A stretch of 64,000 bases of DNA from Ciborinia camelliae (Eukaryota > Ascomycota > Leotiomycetes > Helotiales > Sclerotiniaceae), in assembly GCA_025890175.1 (NCBI GenBank), contig JANPYM010000001.1, positions 3,053,870 through 3,117,869 on the forward strand, written 5' to 3'. The notes under the pieces are model-generated. The model saw only the letters and a list, made by a program, of their open reading frames with translations. It was not told where the DNA came from and searched no databases. The translations under genes were made by a program, and so were the position numbers. Positions 20,926 to 32,455 of this stretch are shown in pieces (the stretch's first letter is position 1; the number at the start of each line of letters is the position of its first letter).

Positions 20926-21818
20926 AGTAGCACTGTTTTGTTACCACTCACTAATAGCTCTCATATTTGGAATAAAACCGCCAGATGTTTCCCGATCCGG
21001 AGATGAAACCAGCAAATATAATGTATTTGATATCAGGAGATATTGTTGTTGAAATATTGAAGAATAGCGATTCATGCTGCATTTTTGCTGTATTAGAAAC
21101 TTCCGATAATAGACCGGTCCAATCCCAGCCGCCTATCCCCTCTACGATGTACAGAGTCCAGACTCCGATCGGTCATGGAAAGATACAACTTTAACCCACT
21201 CCAACAGTTGGGGCTCTTGTTAACCACTCCTCACTGGGATAATTCCTAGTTTCTGACCACAAGTTTTGCCCGCTCGTATGGACTCTTTGACCCACCCCAT
21301 CTATCCCTTAAAATCATGCCAAATCTATCCGAGATAGCCGCGTTTCCTAGACCACCTGGTGTACAGTGCAGTCACCAGTGTGCCTGATCAGGGATACACA
21401 TCCGCATCCGAACTTGGAGATAAGTTCTTGTGAGTTTCAATGAGGGGATGGCTCTGCGACGATTGTTTGGTCCTAAAGTCATGTATGTCTCACCGTGTTT
21501 TTTGGCACCGGTATTATGCGGATACGCTCAGAAATGGCATGCCATGTAAGAATACAATGAAATTTGAAACAGTAGTAGTGATGTGGCTGTTGATAGTGGG
21601 AGAAGGGGAAAAGGAAGTGCTAGTGGCATCGTTTCACGTGATATATGGGCCCGTGCCCCTGCACACACCAAAAGCCGATATCCGTCAGATGGCAGGCAGC
21701 ATTGTAAATTTTTGTATCAATATATTCTCAATACTTCCTATGTAGTTCTTCTCTACCTCTAAGCAAGCAATCTGCATTTAGCTTTGCTCCAACGGATTGA
21801 ATAAGACTGGCCCGAGAA
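20926..21818. other. Intergenic spacer downstream of the P450 gene
   Basis: A 101-codon plus-strand open frame (21440-21745) lies here without recognisable features; I do not call it a gene. Confidence 0.5.
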
Positions 21819-23600
21819 TTAAGCTTTCCTTCTGACAATCTTCAACGGCACCGACTCTTTCATTTTCAAGCCCATCTCGAATACTGTACCACTTGACATT
21901 TGTTGTTCCACCTTCTCAAGAGTTCTCGCATAGTCTTCTCCAGATTTACATGCCAGTTCGATGCTGAATTCACTAAATAATCGAGCAGTAGCAGCGCAAA
22001 ATTCTGCCTGGGCGAATCGTTGCCCTGGACAAGCACGATAGCCCTCAGCGAATGGAATATAAGCCCCGTCGGGCGGATTATAAGTCCTTTGGAGCCAGCG
22101 TTCCGGATGAAAATCGGATAATGGATATGGCGGCCCATCTCCAGCTGTTTTCCTAATCTCTGACCAGTATTTTGGATTGCGATGGGTAGCGCTCGTATTG
22201 ATCATAACGAGCGTGTCGCGGGGCAAAATATGGGTTTGATTGCCTATTTTTAATGGCTGCTCATTGTTTTTGTTGATCTTGGGTAGGAATGGAAGGACTG
22301 TGTAGAGTCGAAGGGTTTCTTTCATCAGCGCTCCGACATGGCCATGCATGAGTTTGGAAAAGTCCTCTTTGTAGGACCACTCGTGAGGTTTACGACCACG
22401 GATGAGGGCATCAATTTCGGCTTGTAGAGACGATTGATAGTCGGGCCTACACGCCAAGAGCATTACGGCGTACGTGAAAATATTGGCGCTAGTTTCGTGG
22501 CCAGCAAGAATGAAGATGAAAATGTTGCCCGTAATCGCGGCTTCGGGGATCGACAAATCTGGACTGTTGAGTCCTGGAGTACCAGCCTTCACAAAATGTT
22601 CCAGAAGAGTTCCTTCTTCCTTCAGATCATGAGTTCGGAGATTTTTAGCGGTGCTATCCCGCATCTCTTCCATATATTTTCCCCATTCCACGAAAGCTTC
22701 TTTCGCACGTTTGTGGATCTTCATGGGAGAATAATCTTTCACAACTTAGCATGTATAACAGAGCGAAGAAATGAGCTTGACTTACTGAGAATTGGTCGAG
22801 GAGTTAGAAAGATAGTGTTGTTGTACTTGAACACGGCACTTATTGCGCGTCCATAAGTCAAGGTATGCCCGGGGCCGGGTTTCGTGTCATCTGTCCACAT
22901 CATTGTCTTTCCAAAGAACACCTCACTGATGACATGCAAAGCGAGTTTTGCGGCATCGCCATTGAGGTTAGAGACGGAGCCGCCGTTGTCGAGCCATTCT
23001 TCTGTCATCATCTCGGTTTGCTCAATAGCACTGGTCCACACAGACTGAAAGTTTTTGTCGTTAAAAGATGGCGAAGCGACTTTCTTGAAGACGCGATGCT
23101 CTTCCCCTTCAGCAGCTGTAATGGTAGGCCCATATACGTTGAGGATGTTAAGCATTTCAGTTGGCTTGACAAAATCCTTGCGACGAGTGGACACCTGCAT
23201 GATAACTTCGGGATCACATGTCCAGAGGATATTACCTCCAGCAGAAACTATCATTATCGTATCATCGCCCATCTTTCTGAAGGGCTGATAGCCCTCATGC
23301 CAGGTCTCACCCCACTTCGAGAGCGGGAGCCATGACTGAGTCCAAGTGGTAGGAAGTCTGGAAAGGATCGGAATAAAGATATTCTGAAGGATGATCCATG
23401 GTATGGATTGAAAGTATACTCTACATACAAATTTTCAGCGAGCAAATCTTTATTACAGCAGGGAATAATACTTACGGAGAAATAGCATATTTGAAGCCTG
23501 ACTTTTTGGCTTCTGCAATATGTCGCCGAAGATTCCGATATTGGAAAAATAAGAAAGCGCTTACGATCGCGATCGTAGAGAATAAGATGGTCGATATCAT
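21819..23600 (-). CDS. Cytochrome P450 monooxygenase
   Basis: Three exons on the minus strand: 23600-23476, 23420-22786 and 22735-21819, with introns of 55 and 50 bp and GTAAGT donors. The product is 558 residues. The N-terminal hydrophobic anchor (residues 1-18) is followed by a basic stretch, as in ER-bound microsomal P450s. Motifs visible are the I-helix oxygen-binding AGHETS (331-336), K-helix ETLR (393-396), HPERW (463-467) and the haem loop FAEGYRACPGQRF, with Cys489 as haem ligand. It should oxidise a small organic substrate using electrons from NADPH-P450 reductase; the substrate is unknown. A GST gene lies 942 bp upstream on the same strand, so a xenobiotic detoxification role is possible but only inferred. 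Confidence 0.95.
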
Positions 23601-24542
23601 GGTTCAAAAGTCCGAGAGCATTGTCCGCAGAATAAACTTACTGATCTGACGCTTTCACTGATAGTGAAAGACGAGAAAGATACGGTATGTGGAAAGCTTA
23701 TGGTATGGTATGAAGCTAGGGATATGACTCCAGCACCTCGAGGGTGATATTCGGTCAAAATCATGGAATTCTTCTCAAAAAGTTGTTAGATCCCAATTAC
23801 AAGGAAACCATTGGTCCGCACCAATATACGGAATCCAGATGCATCTTTCTACATGGTAAGACAAGGGTACTTTTATTTTATAGTGCGGCTCAGTAAATAA
23901 CACGGTGGTTCCGCTTAAATTGGTGATGTTTCACGGTTTCACCACTCCACTCTTCACTTGCAAATATCTTCTAAATCTAATGTCTTATTGGTTGTTGGAT
24001 ACAGCTATAATCTGACATAACTTAAACGATGTTGGTGCAGTCGTTGGTACACCAAAGGCTTGCAAGACCCACATGCAACTCTCGTGGGTCGGGCTACCTG
24101 CCGCAATATCCTGATGGTTTTCGACAAGTAATTGGGAGTTATTGAAGCTGCCCCACCATATTGGCATGTAAATTCCTCATCTAGATTTGTCTGCAGGTCG
24201 ATTTATTTTATCGTCCAAGTATGAGGCATAACGGTTGCGTTGACACCCAGAGTTAGTGGCTTGTGGTCTCCTTCCCGATCGGCTTCCAACATTTGGTACT
24301 CAAACCCCCGTAAAGTCCGAAATACACGCTATTTTAGGACTTTTGGGAGGTACTGACACGAATCTCGGGACTTCAGATGCAAAGAGCTTGAGGAAGACTC
24401 GGAAGGGTCGAGGACAGACTGAAGTATATTTCCAGTAATCTGATTTACCACTATGTAAGAGCCGATTTGGCTAAACTATTGGACATAAAGAATATTTCAC
24501 CACGAAGACCTTGTTAGTGAGGCTTGATCCATGCCGAATCAC
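23601..24542. other. Intergenic region between P450 and GST
   Basis: This is the P450 upstream region and GST 3' flank. It contains no supportable gene. Confidence 0.55.
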
Positions 24543-25439
24543 TTATGACGACTCGGCCACAAGTCTCCGCTGCTCCTCCAAGACTTTTTTCACAGCTGGG
24601 CGCTCCAACATCGTCTCCACCCATTTCTGATAGTGTGGATATTTAGTGATATCCCATTGTCCTTTGAACTCTGGGGGAGAAAAGATTCCTGGGAGTGCAG
24701 TATGCCAGGTAACAAAGGCGAGGTCCGCGTAGGTTATTTTGTCACCCACGAGCCAACCATTCTCCGATTGCCCCAGAACACCATCTAGTACCGCAACCAC
24801 GCGATGAATCTCATTCACATATCGCTTTTGGGCACTTGGCAGCTTTTCGGCGTGGAAAAGGTTGAACCTAGAAGCATTGTTAGCAACTCGTTTCCGACGG
24901 CGTAAAATCGTATGTATAACCTACCAAGCAGCTTGACCCCAATACGGACCTTGCCCGGATACCTGGAAGAATAGCCACTGTTTAAGCTCATACTTCTTTG
25001 CACCTGATTCATAGGTGAGTTTTTTCTCAGTGTCGTATTGGTCAATTAGGTATTCAATGATTGCCCCAGTTTCCCATATCTTGTAGCCGGTGTTGGGATC
25101 TTGAATGACTGCACGGTCTGGATGTTATTACACGTATAGCAACGAGAATCGTGGATTACTTGCCAGGTGCGCGACCATTAGGATTGAGATCTGTGTAAGG
25201 TTTCTGCTTAAGGTCTCCATATCCCACCATTTTAATTTCATATGGGATGGAAAGCTCCTCGAGGATGATGCCAACCTGCGGATTATGTGATTTAGTATGA
25301 AATACTTCGGTATCATTCTTGGGGAGAATATACCTTTGGTGGGTTGGGGCCAGGGCCTAGAAACCTGTCAGCTTATAATGGACAGGAAGTGTGCGGAAAT
25401 CTTACCAGCATAGTATACAGTGAGTGGTTTAATAGACAT
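24543..25439 (-). CDS. Glutathione S-transferase, Ure2-like
   Basis: Five exons on the minus strand: 25439-25406, 25356-25334 (only 23 nt), 25275-25164, 25108-24925 and 24867-24543, giving 225 residues. Intron 3 (25163-25109) has a GC donor (GCAAGT), with reading phase and the conserved NGRAPVIQDP segment supporting that junction. The N-terminal thioredoxin-like domain shows the glutathione-site P-V-I and ETGAI segments (residues 56-73, with Thr where Ser is usual). The C-terminal helical domain contains D-K-I-T-Y-A-D-L-A-F, a GST hallmark. It conjugates or reduces substrates using glutathione in the cytosol. It is upstream of the P450 on the same strand. Confidence 0.93.
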
Positions 25440-27000
25440 TTTGTTGAGGCGATGATATTGCGAACAGAGTTTTGAAGTCAAACGTGCGATTCTAAAACCC
25501 GAAAAATGACAGAGGAAGTGACAGAAGCTGGAGGAACTGGAGACAATAAGAAGTCAACGTAAAATGATAAGGAGAAGAAGAAAACGCCGAAAGATAAAAG
25601 AATAAGAATAAACCCTTTGGCTTCCATAGCATCCACTGCAATACGATCTTGCAACTCTCGGAGTTTATTTGTCATCCCTGTCTTCTCTGTCTGTTGGCAC
25701 GCAGATACCCGCCTTCTAACCTGCAACTTTGCGGCGTAAGTTTTGTGGCGGGAGTTCTAAGTTCATTTAAGACTTTGAATTAACTTGATGTACGGAGTAT
25801 AATTCCCCCATTCGCTCCCTTCTCTGATCGGCCAACTGCAGCTCCACCTGGTATCGTTGCTAACTATATCAACCCTGGGTCTATAGGAGACAGGGTAGCA
25901 GTTTCTAATGTGCTACTAAGTGCACTCGCCTTTTTGTTTGCTGGACTTTACGTGCTCATCAAAATACGTGTAATGAGAACATGTGGTTGGGAAGAAGGTC
26001 AGGCCCTCACCCTCACCATCGATTCACAAATACTAAAGCTGTAGACAGTCTTCATCGTCCTCGAGTTGGTAAGCTAACAGCTTATAAATTTGGTTGACCA
26101 GGACGCTAATTTGTAGCTGTGCATCGTAAGCCGGGTTGTGGTTGAAGTCCTAAGTAATTTGGAACACCGTCCCATATCAAGATAACAGGCGGTAACATTA
26201 TTACACAGATTTCAAGCTCTGGCAGCTTGGGTACGTGTTTGGAGATCAATCCTGAAACTGATGGAGGGGAGCATAGCGGTTTATTACAAGGGTCCAGGAA
26301 TCCTTCCCCTGCCATTTCCATCATCTTCGCTTTCACGAGCAGCTCATCTGATTAAAACGAGGAGGCGAGTTTTTATGTAAAGAAACTTGAGATTCTCTGA
26401 CTAGAATTAACGCGCGATGTATTCTCTCTTCATCAACCGTTGAGTCCTTCGAATCGTATTGGCTAAAACCCCATCTCACTTTTTATGTTTAGAGCGGATG
26501 TGTTTTGAATGAGGTCAATGGTGATAGATTTGAGCTTTTGTCGAGGGGTGAGAATTCACATAGTGTTTGGGGCTGGCTTCCATTTAGGTCACTATGGGCG
26601 GAAGTTTCCAACACATGACATTTGTCAGATAGCGCTCGACTATCGACAAAGAATGTTTTTATCTTCCACACTCTGAAGTCCTTAAAGCAGAGAACTTCAA
26701 TCTCATTTCACCTGGGCCATATGAATATATCCATCAAATATCCAAAAGTGATTTGGACTAGAATATATTGTTCTTCATTTATACCATAATCACCCAACTT
26801 CAAATAACTCGGTTTATAAACGGTAGTATTTCTATCAGCAGGCGAACCCCAGAAATATAACTACCTAGGACTGTCTACTCTTTCAATTTCAGGAATAGGA
26901 ATAGTACAGAATCTATCTATCTATTGATTGATAAGAATGAAGACACCTTCGCGATCCTCTGTTCTGTGTCATATCCGTGGAACCGCAAGATTTCTAGCAA
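25440..27000. other. Intergenic spacer
   Basis: This is the GST promoter side followed by AT-rich sequence. I see no supportable gene. Confidence 0.5.
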
Positions 27001-28780
27001 GTTGTTTCCAAGATATCGTTGCGCTGCTATGTTGCGATAGAAGGGTATACTGGAGAGGGCCTGAGCATTCGGAGGGTACGGACAATCGTTGAGAAATGGA
27101 TGTCTAAAACCTCGTCTGCCTTTTTCATGGCTTGTGGTCTTTTATATAACTCTCACAATGTGGCATGTGAGAACTGGGTTACGGCTCGATTTGACTCGAT
27201 ACCTTGGTGATATGGTTATGGCTGGAGATGATTTCGAATCTGGTTTCATTCAAATTGCTCACTGCCAGATGTATGGTTGATAGGGGAGGTGACTGAGGAA
27301 ATAGTTGTTCAAAAGGCCTTACTAGAACATTCTATGCAACACTCAACTCGATACAAGCCCTCACCTGAACCAGCCTACCTCCATGCACATACCAACTATC
27401 ATGGAGATAGTTGTTCCAAGGCGCCATCATACAAAGGATTCTTGTCATCTGGTGGTGAAAGGATCAGCTGTAAGTTCATCTATTTGGCTGATGTTTGTAA
27501 CCTATACTGATCAATTGTATCAAATGACAACAGAAATGGCCTTGTCCTCGGAACTACCAACGTTACCGTTGATGTTCTGGAAGCCTGGATTCCAAGCAGA
27601 TAACATAAAATCCAGGGACTTCAACAGCAGAACATGGTATCTCTTTAACAACTAGAGTTCAACAAGCCATTGGAATTGTGCAGCATCGAATTAGGATAGA
27701 TATCCCCAATCGTCATAGCTATATGCCTGACTTATCCATTGGTTGCAAAATATCCCGCAGTCCTAGCCTCCATTATTCAACCAAGAAATGCTAGGTCACA
27801 TCTATATCGGTTGAATACTATCATCGGAGAGTGTACTGGTATTTTGGATAATGCTATTGCCAATACCATTCAGTTGGCATAGACGCAACCGCATACTCTG
27901 ATTACAACACTAGGATGTCTCCAAAACCATCTCGCGGAGACAGCGGTTGTTAATTTACACGCTACCAATATAGATGCTCAAATTTTCTTCCAAGATAGCA
28001 TAGTACAATCGAAATGGCTTTGGTCAACTTATTGGCAATGCGAAATCTAGCAGCAAGGCGGTACATAACCAGGACAGATTCCAATTTTGACGCAACGGTC
28101 AACAAAAGAGTTTACCAATACCCGTTGGTTGCGAGTTATACGTCTTGAGCGAGCCAAAGAGCTCCACAATTCCGAAGGCCTTTTCTTTGCCACATACACA
28201 GAACCTACGCTCATACATCCGCATCCTATATCTACTTTGGACCTTAGCAAGTCTGTCAATGTGACGCATCATATCCATGTCCTCGATAGACGCTTCCAAG
28301 AAATCAACTTCGAAACATTAGCCCACGATTACATCACACATATACTCGAGCTTTCCGACAATGCAATGGCACCACTTACATTATATCATTAACCGAATTT
28401 CCTACTCAGTTGCTAGCGGGTAAAGTCTATGTATGACCACTTACATCTATCGGTGTCCCACCTCCAAACTATATCTCACATGTAATCCAAAGCACATGGT
28501 TAGCTACAGATACAACGACCATCGGCGAAAATTCCAAAGAGTCGATCTAGTCTCACGACTCCAGCCCACGGATATCAATATCGCATGATACTATGAATTT
28601 GGATATGATGTACGCAAACGGACGAGACGCGAGCTTGGGCAAACGAAAGGGCAAGAACGACTGTATTGGTGTGATCTTGATGGTCTTTGAATCAGGGAAT
28701 GATGGGTGGGATTGGCAAGCTGAGGATCGAAATGCCAGGGAGTTGAGAAATGGCAATTCCTCCTGAGATCATTCATACAC
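27001..28780. other. Region of scattered coding-like fragments, no intact gene
   Basis: Plus-strand fragments with protein-like composition (27019-27210, 27277-27510, 28087-28392, 28594-28765) lie in different frames with intervening stops. They might be remnants of one or more old genes. I cannot identify a family with any confidence. Confidence 0.3.
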
Positions 28781-29507
28781 GATGCGGAGACGGAGGCAGG
28801 GACATATAAGATTGGATAATTGAGATGGAGATGAAAATGGAGAATCGAGATGGTATAATTCTTCGGTATTGTCTACCTCGATAATCTTCAGGGGAAAAAA
28901 GCAAAGCTCTATCTATAATTTCTCCCACGTTTTAAGGATTCGAGAAAATTACCTACCTAGAAGAACCTTTCTCCTCTTGAGTTGATATACCCAATCATTC
29001 TTTCCTCATCCTCCCATTAGATACCTAACCATACCTAGACCGCCAAACCTTTCTTCTCTTCACCATATACGAACTAACGAACACCATCCATACTAAGGTA
29101 TCTATCTCTACCTAGGTAGGAAAAGGCAAGGCTCTGTAATTTCTCTTTCTTTTTTGAAGTTTGAAAAGATTACCTACCTAGACGAACCTTTCTTCCTGCT
29201 GGCTGGCTGGTTGGTGATCTTTCTTTCGGGATGGCAAGATGAGATTATTAGGTAGATACATACATAGATAGCTCAAACCTTTCTTCTCCTCTTTCTTGCG
29301 AACGAATTATGGTTGATGAGAAATATACGGTTATGATATTAGGTACTGAGCAATTCAAGAATATAACCAAGAACCTGATTGGTTGATACTTTTTATTGGA
29401 ATAGATATAGATATAGATGTGAATGCATACATGCATGTATACTGACAGTGTTCATACCTTACCATACCATACCATGAATGAAAATGATGAAATGCGGTTC
29501 TTCGGAG

Positions 29508-29532
29508 CTACCTACCTACCTACCTACCTACC
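29508..29532. repeat. (ACCT)n tetranucleotide microsatellite
   Basis: About six perfect tandem copies of ACCT/CTAC. Confidence 0.9.
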
Positions 29533-29748
29533 CAAACTTCCATCTCGCAACCATTTTCCCCCCCACAATCCTTTCCACAACAATCTCAATTCTCAATTCT
29601 CCATTCCCCCTTCCTCGGTACCTACATACCTACATACCTATACAACCATGTATTTTACGAAAATCAGAGATGGTACAGTACAGTACCTAGCATATAATAG
29701 TAGGTAAACTAGAGTATAAGCTCACTCCACTCCACTCACCTTACTGCC

Positions 29749-29770
29749 CATCCATCCATCCATCCATCCA
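29749..29770. repeat. (CCAT)n tetranucleotide microsatellite
   Basis: About five perfect tandem copies. Confidence 0.9.
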
Positions 29771-30060
29771 ATACCTACTCGCCCCCCCTCTCCCTTCTCT
29801 CTTCTCCCATAAACCCCCATCAAAGCGAATTCCCAGTAGGTAAACTTAGGTATCAGGTAGTTTCTCGAGCGATATATAGGTTGGGTAGATACTTACTTAC
29901 CACCTGCCTACATAACATTAGGAAACGCACCTGCACTTTTCCTTTTCCCCCGATTGCCTCCCCTCTCCCTCTCTCCCCTCATACCCCTCCTTCCTCTCCC
30001 CAAAAAACCCCAACCAACTAAATCCAAATCCAAATCCCTCCAAAAAAGCAAAAACAAAAA

Positions 30061-30180
30061 AACATACAACAGCGAGGATTCGCTGGTGGTCACCCACCCA
30101 ACTACTAATTCGCCGATCTGAAGCTTGTGTATGGCAGAGCGGACGGGATGCCCAATTCTCTTCAGTCTATGGTCGTATGT
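30061..30180 (-). rRNA. 5S ribosomal RNA
   Basis: On the minus strand a 120-nt segment begins ACATACGACCATAG at 30180 and ends GTTGTATGTT at 30061, forming the 5S terminal stem. It contains the conserved ATCCCGTCCGCTCT loop and the TAGTAGTTGGGTGGGTGACC region with AGCGAATCCTCGCTG. Helix II is formed by ACTGAAG and CTTCAGAT. A T-rich Pol III terminator follows at 30060-30049. 5S genes are dispersed singly in many filamentous ascomycetes, which fits this isolated copy. A 174-codon low-complexity open frame overlaps it and is not a gene. Confidence 0.95.
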
Positions 30181-30446
30181 GACAGGACCAGGCTTGTGTG
30201 GGTGTATGTATGTTTGGAGTGAAGGTGAAGAAGAGTGAGGGGGAAGGTGTGGGGATGGGGATTGGGATGGGGAAGATGGATAGATAGGGATTAATATTGA
30301 GGTGTATAATATTGTGGGGTTATTAGATCCTGCACTGAGGAAGTATACAGAATCGATATTCATGTAAAGAAGAGAAGAGAAGAGAAAAGAAAAGAAAAAA
30401 GTTGTCCCTCGGTTCAAGAAACCAAGATCCATCTCAAAATTTCAAC

Positions 30447-31499
30447 TCAGCCCAACTTTCCCGGAACAAAAGGATGCCCAGCACTAAGTCCACCATCAAC
30501 CGCCCAAGCCTGGCCATTCACATAACTACTTTCCTCACTGCCCAAAAATAACGCTACCCTCGCAACCTCATCTGCATGCGCACCTCTTCCCAAAGGATTC
30601 AACTGACCAATCTTCTTCTCCGAGCCCCTGGCTCTTGCAGCCTCATACATTGCTGCCGTCATACCCGTTTCAATTACGCCAGGACAGATGACGTTGACGC
30701 GAATTCCGGTGCCAGCTAATTGATAGGATATCGTTTGGGCTAAGGAGATCACGCTGGATTTGGAGGCTGAATAATCGCTGGAACCTGCGTTGGATCGAAG
30801 GCCAGCTACTGATGCGGTGGCAATTATACTACCTGATGGAAATTTCTTATCCGATGATGTTAACATCATTGCTGGTGCCGAGTATTTGGCTGCCATTGCT
30901 ACGCTATTCTTAATGTTAAAATGCAACTTTCTCCCCAGAAATTCCAGAAATATTTATTTACCTGACAACATTTGTCCTTAAAGTAGACAAAAACTCATCT
31001 GCAGAGATATCCGTAAACAACTTATTTGTTCCTAAAACTCCGGCATTTGCAAAGAAGATATCTAATCTCCCATATGTCTTCACCGCATGATCGATGACCT
31101 CTTTCACAGATTGTTCGTCCGCCGCATCAAACTTCCGCGTATGGACTTCAACATCAGGGTATAACGAGGCAAGTTCCCGTTTATGCGTTTCGAGATTCGA
31201 ATCGTTGTAATCGCATATGTATACTGCTCTTGCGCCATTCTGCGCAAACTGATGTGCTGAGGCTCGGCCGATTCCCAAAGGACTATTGGTTCCTGTACTA
31301 TGTCAATACCATGGAAAAATGACCTGGAACGAGAATGATTACCTGTCACAATGACCACTTTACCTTTCACCCTCGGGCCTGTTGAATCTGGTGCAATTTT
31401 CTTGAGAATTGGGAGATTTTCAAAGGTTCCCTGATCTCCAATTGGTTTCACAAGTTGCTCGGAGAGTGCAGCGAGTCTTCTCTTTGCTGAAGCGGACAT
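30447..31499 (-). CDS. Short-chain dehydrogenase/reductase, canonical
   Basis: Three exons on the minus strand: 31499-31343, 31292-30962 and 30903-30447, giving 314 residues. Donors are GTAATC and GTAAAT. The cofactor motif is TGTNSPLGIG (52-61), with NAG at 135-137 and the catalytic triad Ser194 / Tyr207-S-A-S-Lys211. The following VNVICPGVIETGM segment and a C-terminal VDGG are typical of classical SDRs. The N-terminus carries a ~45-residue extension before the Rossmann fold. The start is the ATG at 31499; upstream in-frame sequence lacks another ATG. The substrate cannot be read from the sequence. Confidence 0.93.
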
Positions 31500-32455
31500 A
31501 CTGGATGGATATGAATGCGACGGGATTGATTTATTCGCCAAAATAATATCAAATTCAATTCAAGATTAAACAAGAAAAACAAGAGAAATAGTAAAATGGA
31601 AGCATTTCTATCCTCAACTAAGAAGAGAGATTGTTTTAATTGGGGAGTCAGGTAAGGCGGGGAATCTGCAGGTAATCCCGATAAAGTCTGGGGTAAGAAT
31701 CTCCAATTGCCTCGGTCTTCGCCGCCCTATAGATAAGGAGTGCTGCTTTTTGAAGATATTTTCTTCGAATTAACAGGACAGGAGAACAGGAGAAGAACGG
31801 GAACTCTGTCTTAGGTTGAGTGAGCGCTTCTGTGTATAGCAATCTAATACTTGTGTAATGAATCCAATGACCTTTCACCCTTTCATACCCGTGCAGGTGG
31901 ACTTCAATCCATCCCTCTGGTCTGCCTTGTCTGTATTCTCAAATGGGTAACGTACAGTCCTGCCATATCAATGCCATGTGTGGGCGTCTAAGCGTCTGGA
32001 TGGACTCTGCATATGTGATGCACCAAAGAAGAGAAGTGTAGTGGAGTACCAAGCAGAAACTCCGTCACACATGGTAGTATTCATTAGCAGAGAGAAAGGA
32101 AGAAAGTTACAAAAGTTACAAAACTCACAAGGTACCTAGTAGGTAATAATGCTTTGCTTCATATGCGCCATTTCCAATCCCAAAATTGGCTCATAGTATC
32201 CAAAATTACGTCTTCGGAAAAACAGGAGATCATGAATCAATCATTCATCCCCAATGTTATAAACTCCAAAGATCAAATATATCAGTTGGTTGTATAACAA
32301 TTGAAGAAAACCCTCGAGGTCTTTAAATTTCATACACCTCAGGAGTTAAGTTCTGTTTACTACCCGTACCGTACCGTACCGTACCGGACCGGAGCCGTTA
32401 CAAGCACATACATTTTTTTGGTGGTCGGTGTTACAAAATACGCGAGTTAGGGACG
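31500..32455. other. Divergent intergenic region between SDR and RabGAP genes
   Basis: This includes a CCGTA pentanucleotide array of about four copies (32365-32385) about 70 bp before the RabGAP start. No gene is seen. Confidence 0.5.
32365..32385. repeat. (CCGTA)n pentanucleotide repeat
   Basis: About four perfect copies just upstream of the TBC-domain gene. Confidence 0.85.

Larger units (their letters stand above)
28781..30060. other. Microsatellite-rich intergenic region
   Basis: This is rich in short repeats and CCTAGGTAGG motifs: (ACCT)n at about 29508-29532, (CCAT)n at 29749-29770 and near-duplicate TACCTACCTAGA(A/C)GAACCTTTCT segments near 28952 and 29172. No gene is supported. Confidence 0.6.

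Noticed and set aside
21440..21745. 101-codon plus-strand frame as a gene
   Set aside because: No domain, signal peptide or splice support.
27001..28780. A degraded acyltransferase-like (BAHD/trichothecene-type) gene
   Set aside because: Fragments are vaguely reminiscent, but no HxxxD or DFGWG motif can be read, so no family is assigned.
29908..30432. Minus-strand open frame of 174 codons
   Set aside because: It overlaps the 5S rRNA gene and is made of low-complexity Pro/Ser and Gly/Arg runs.
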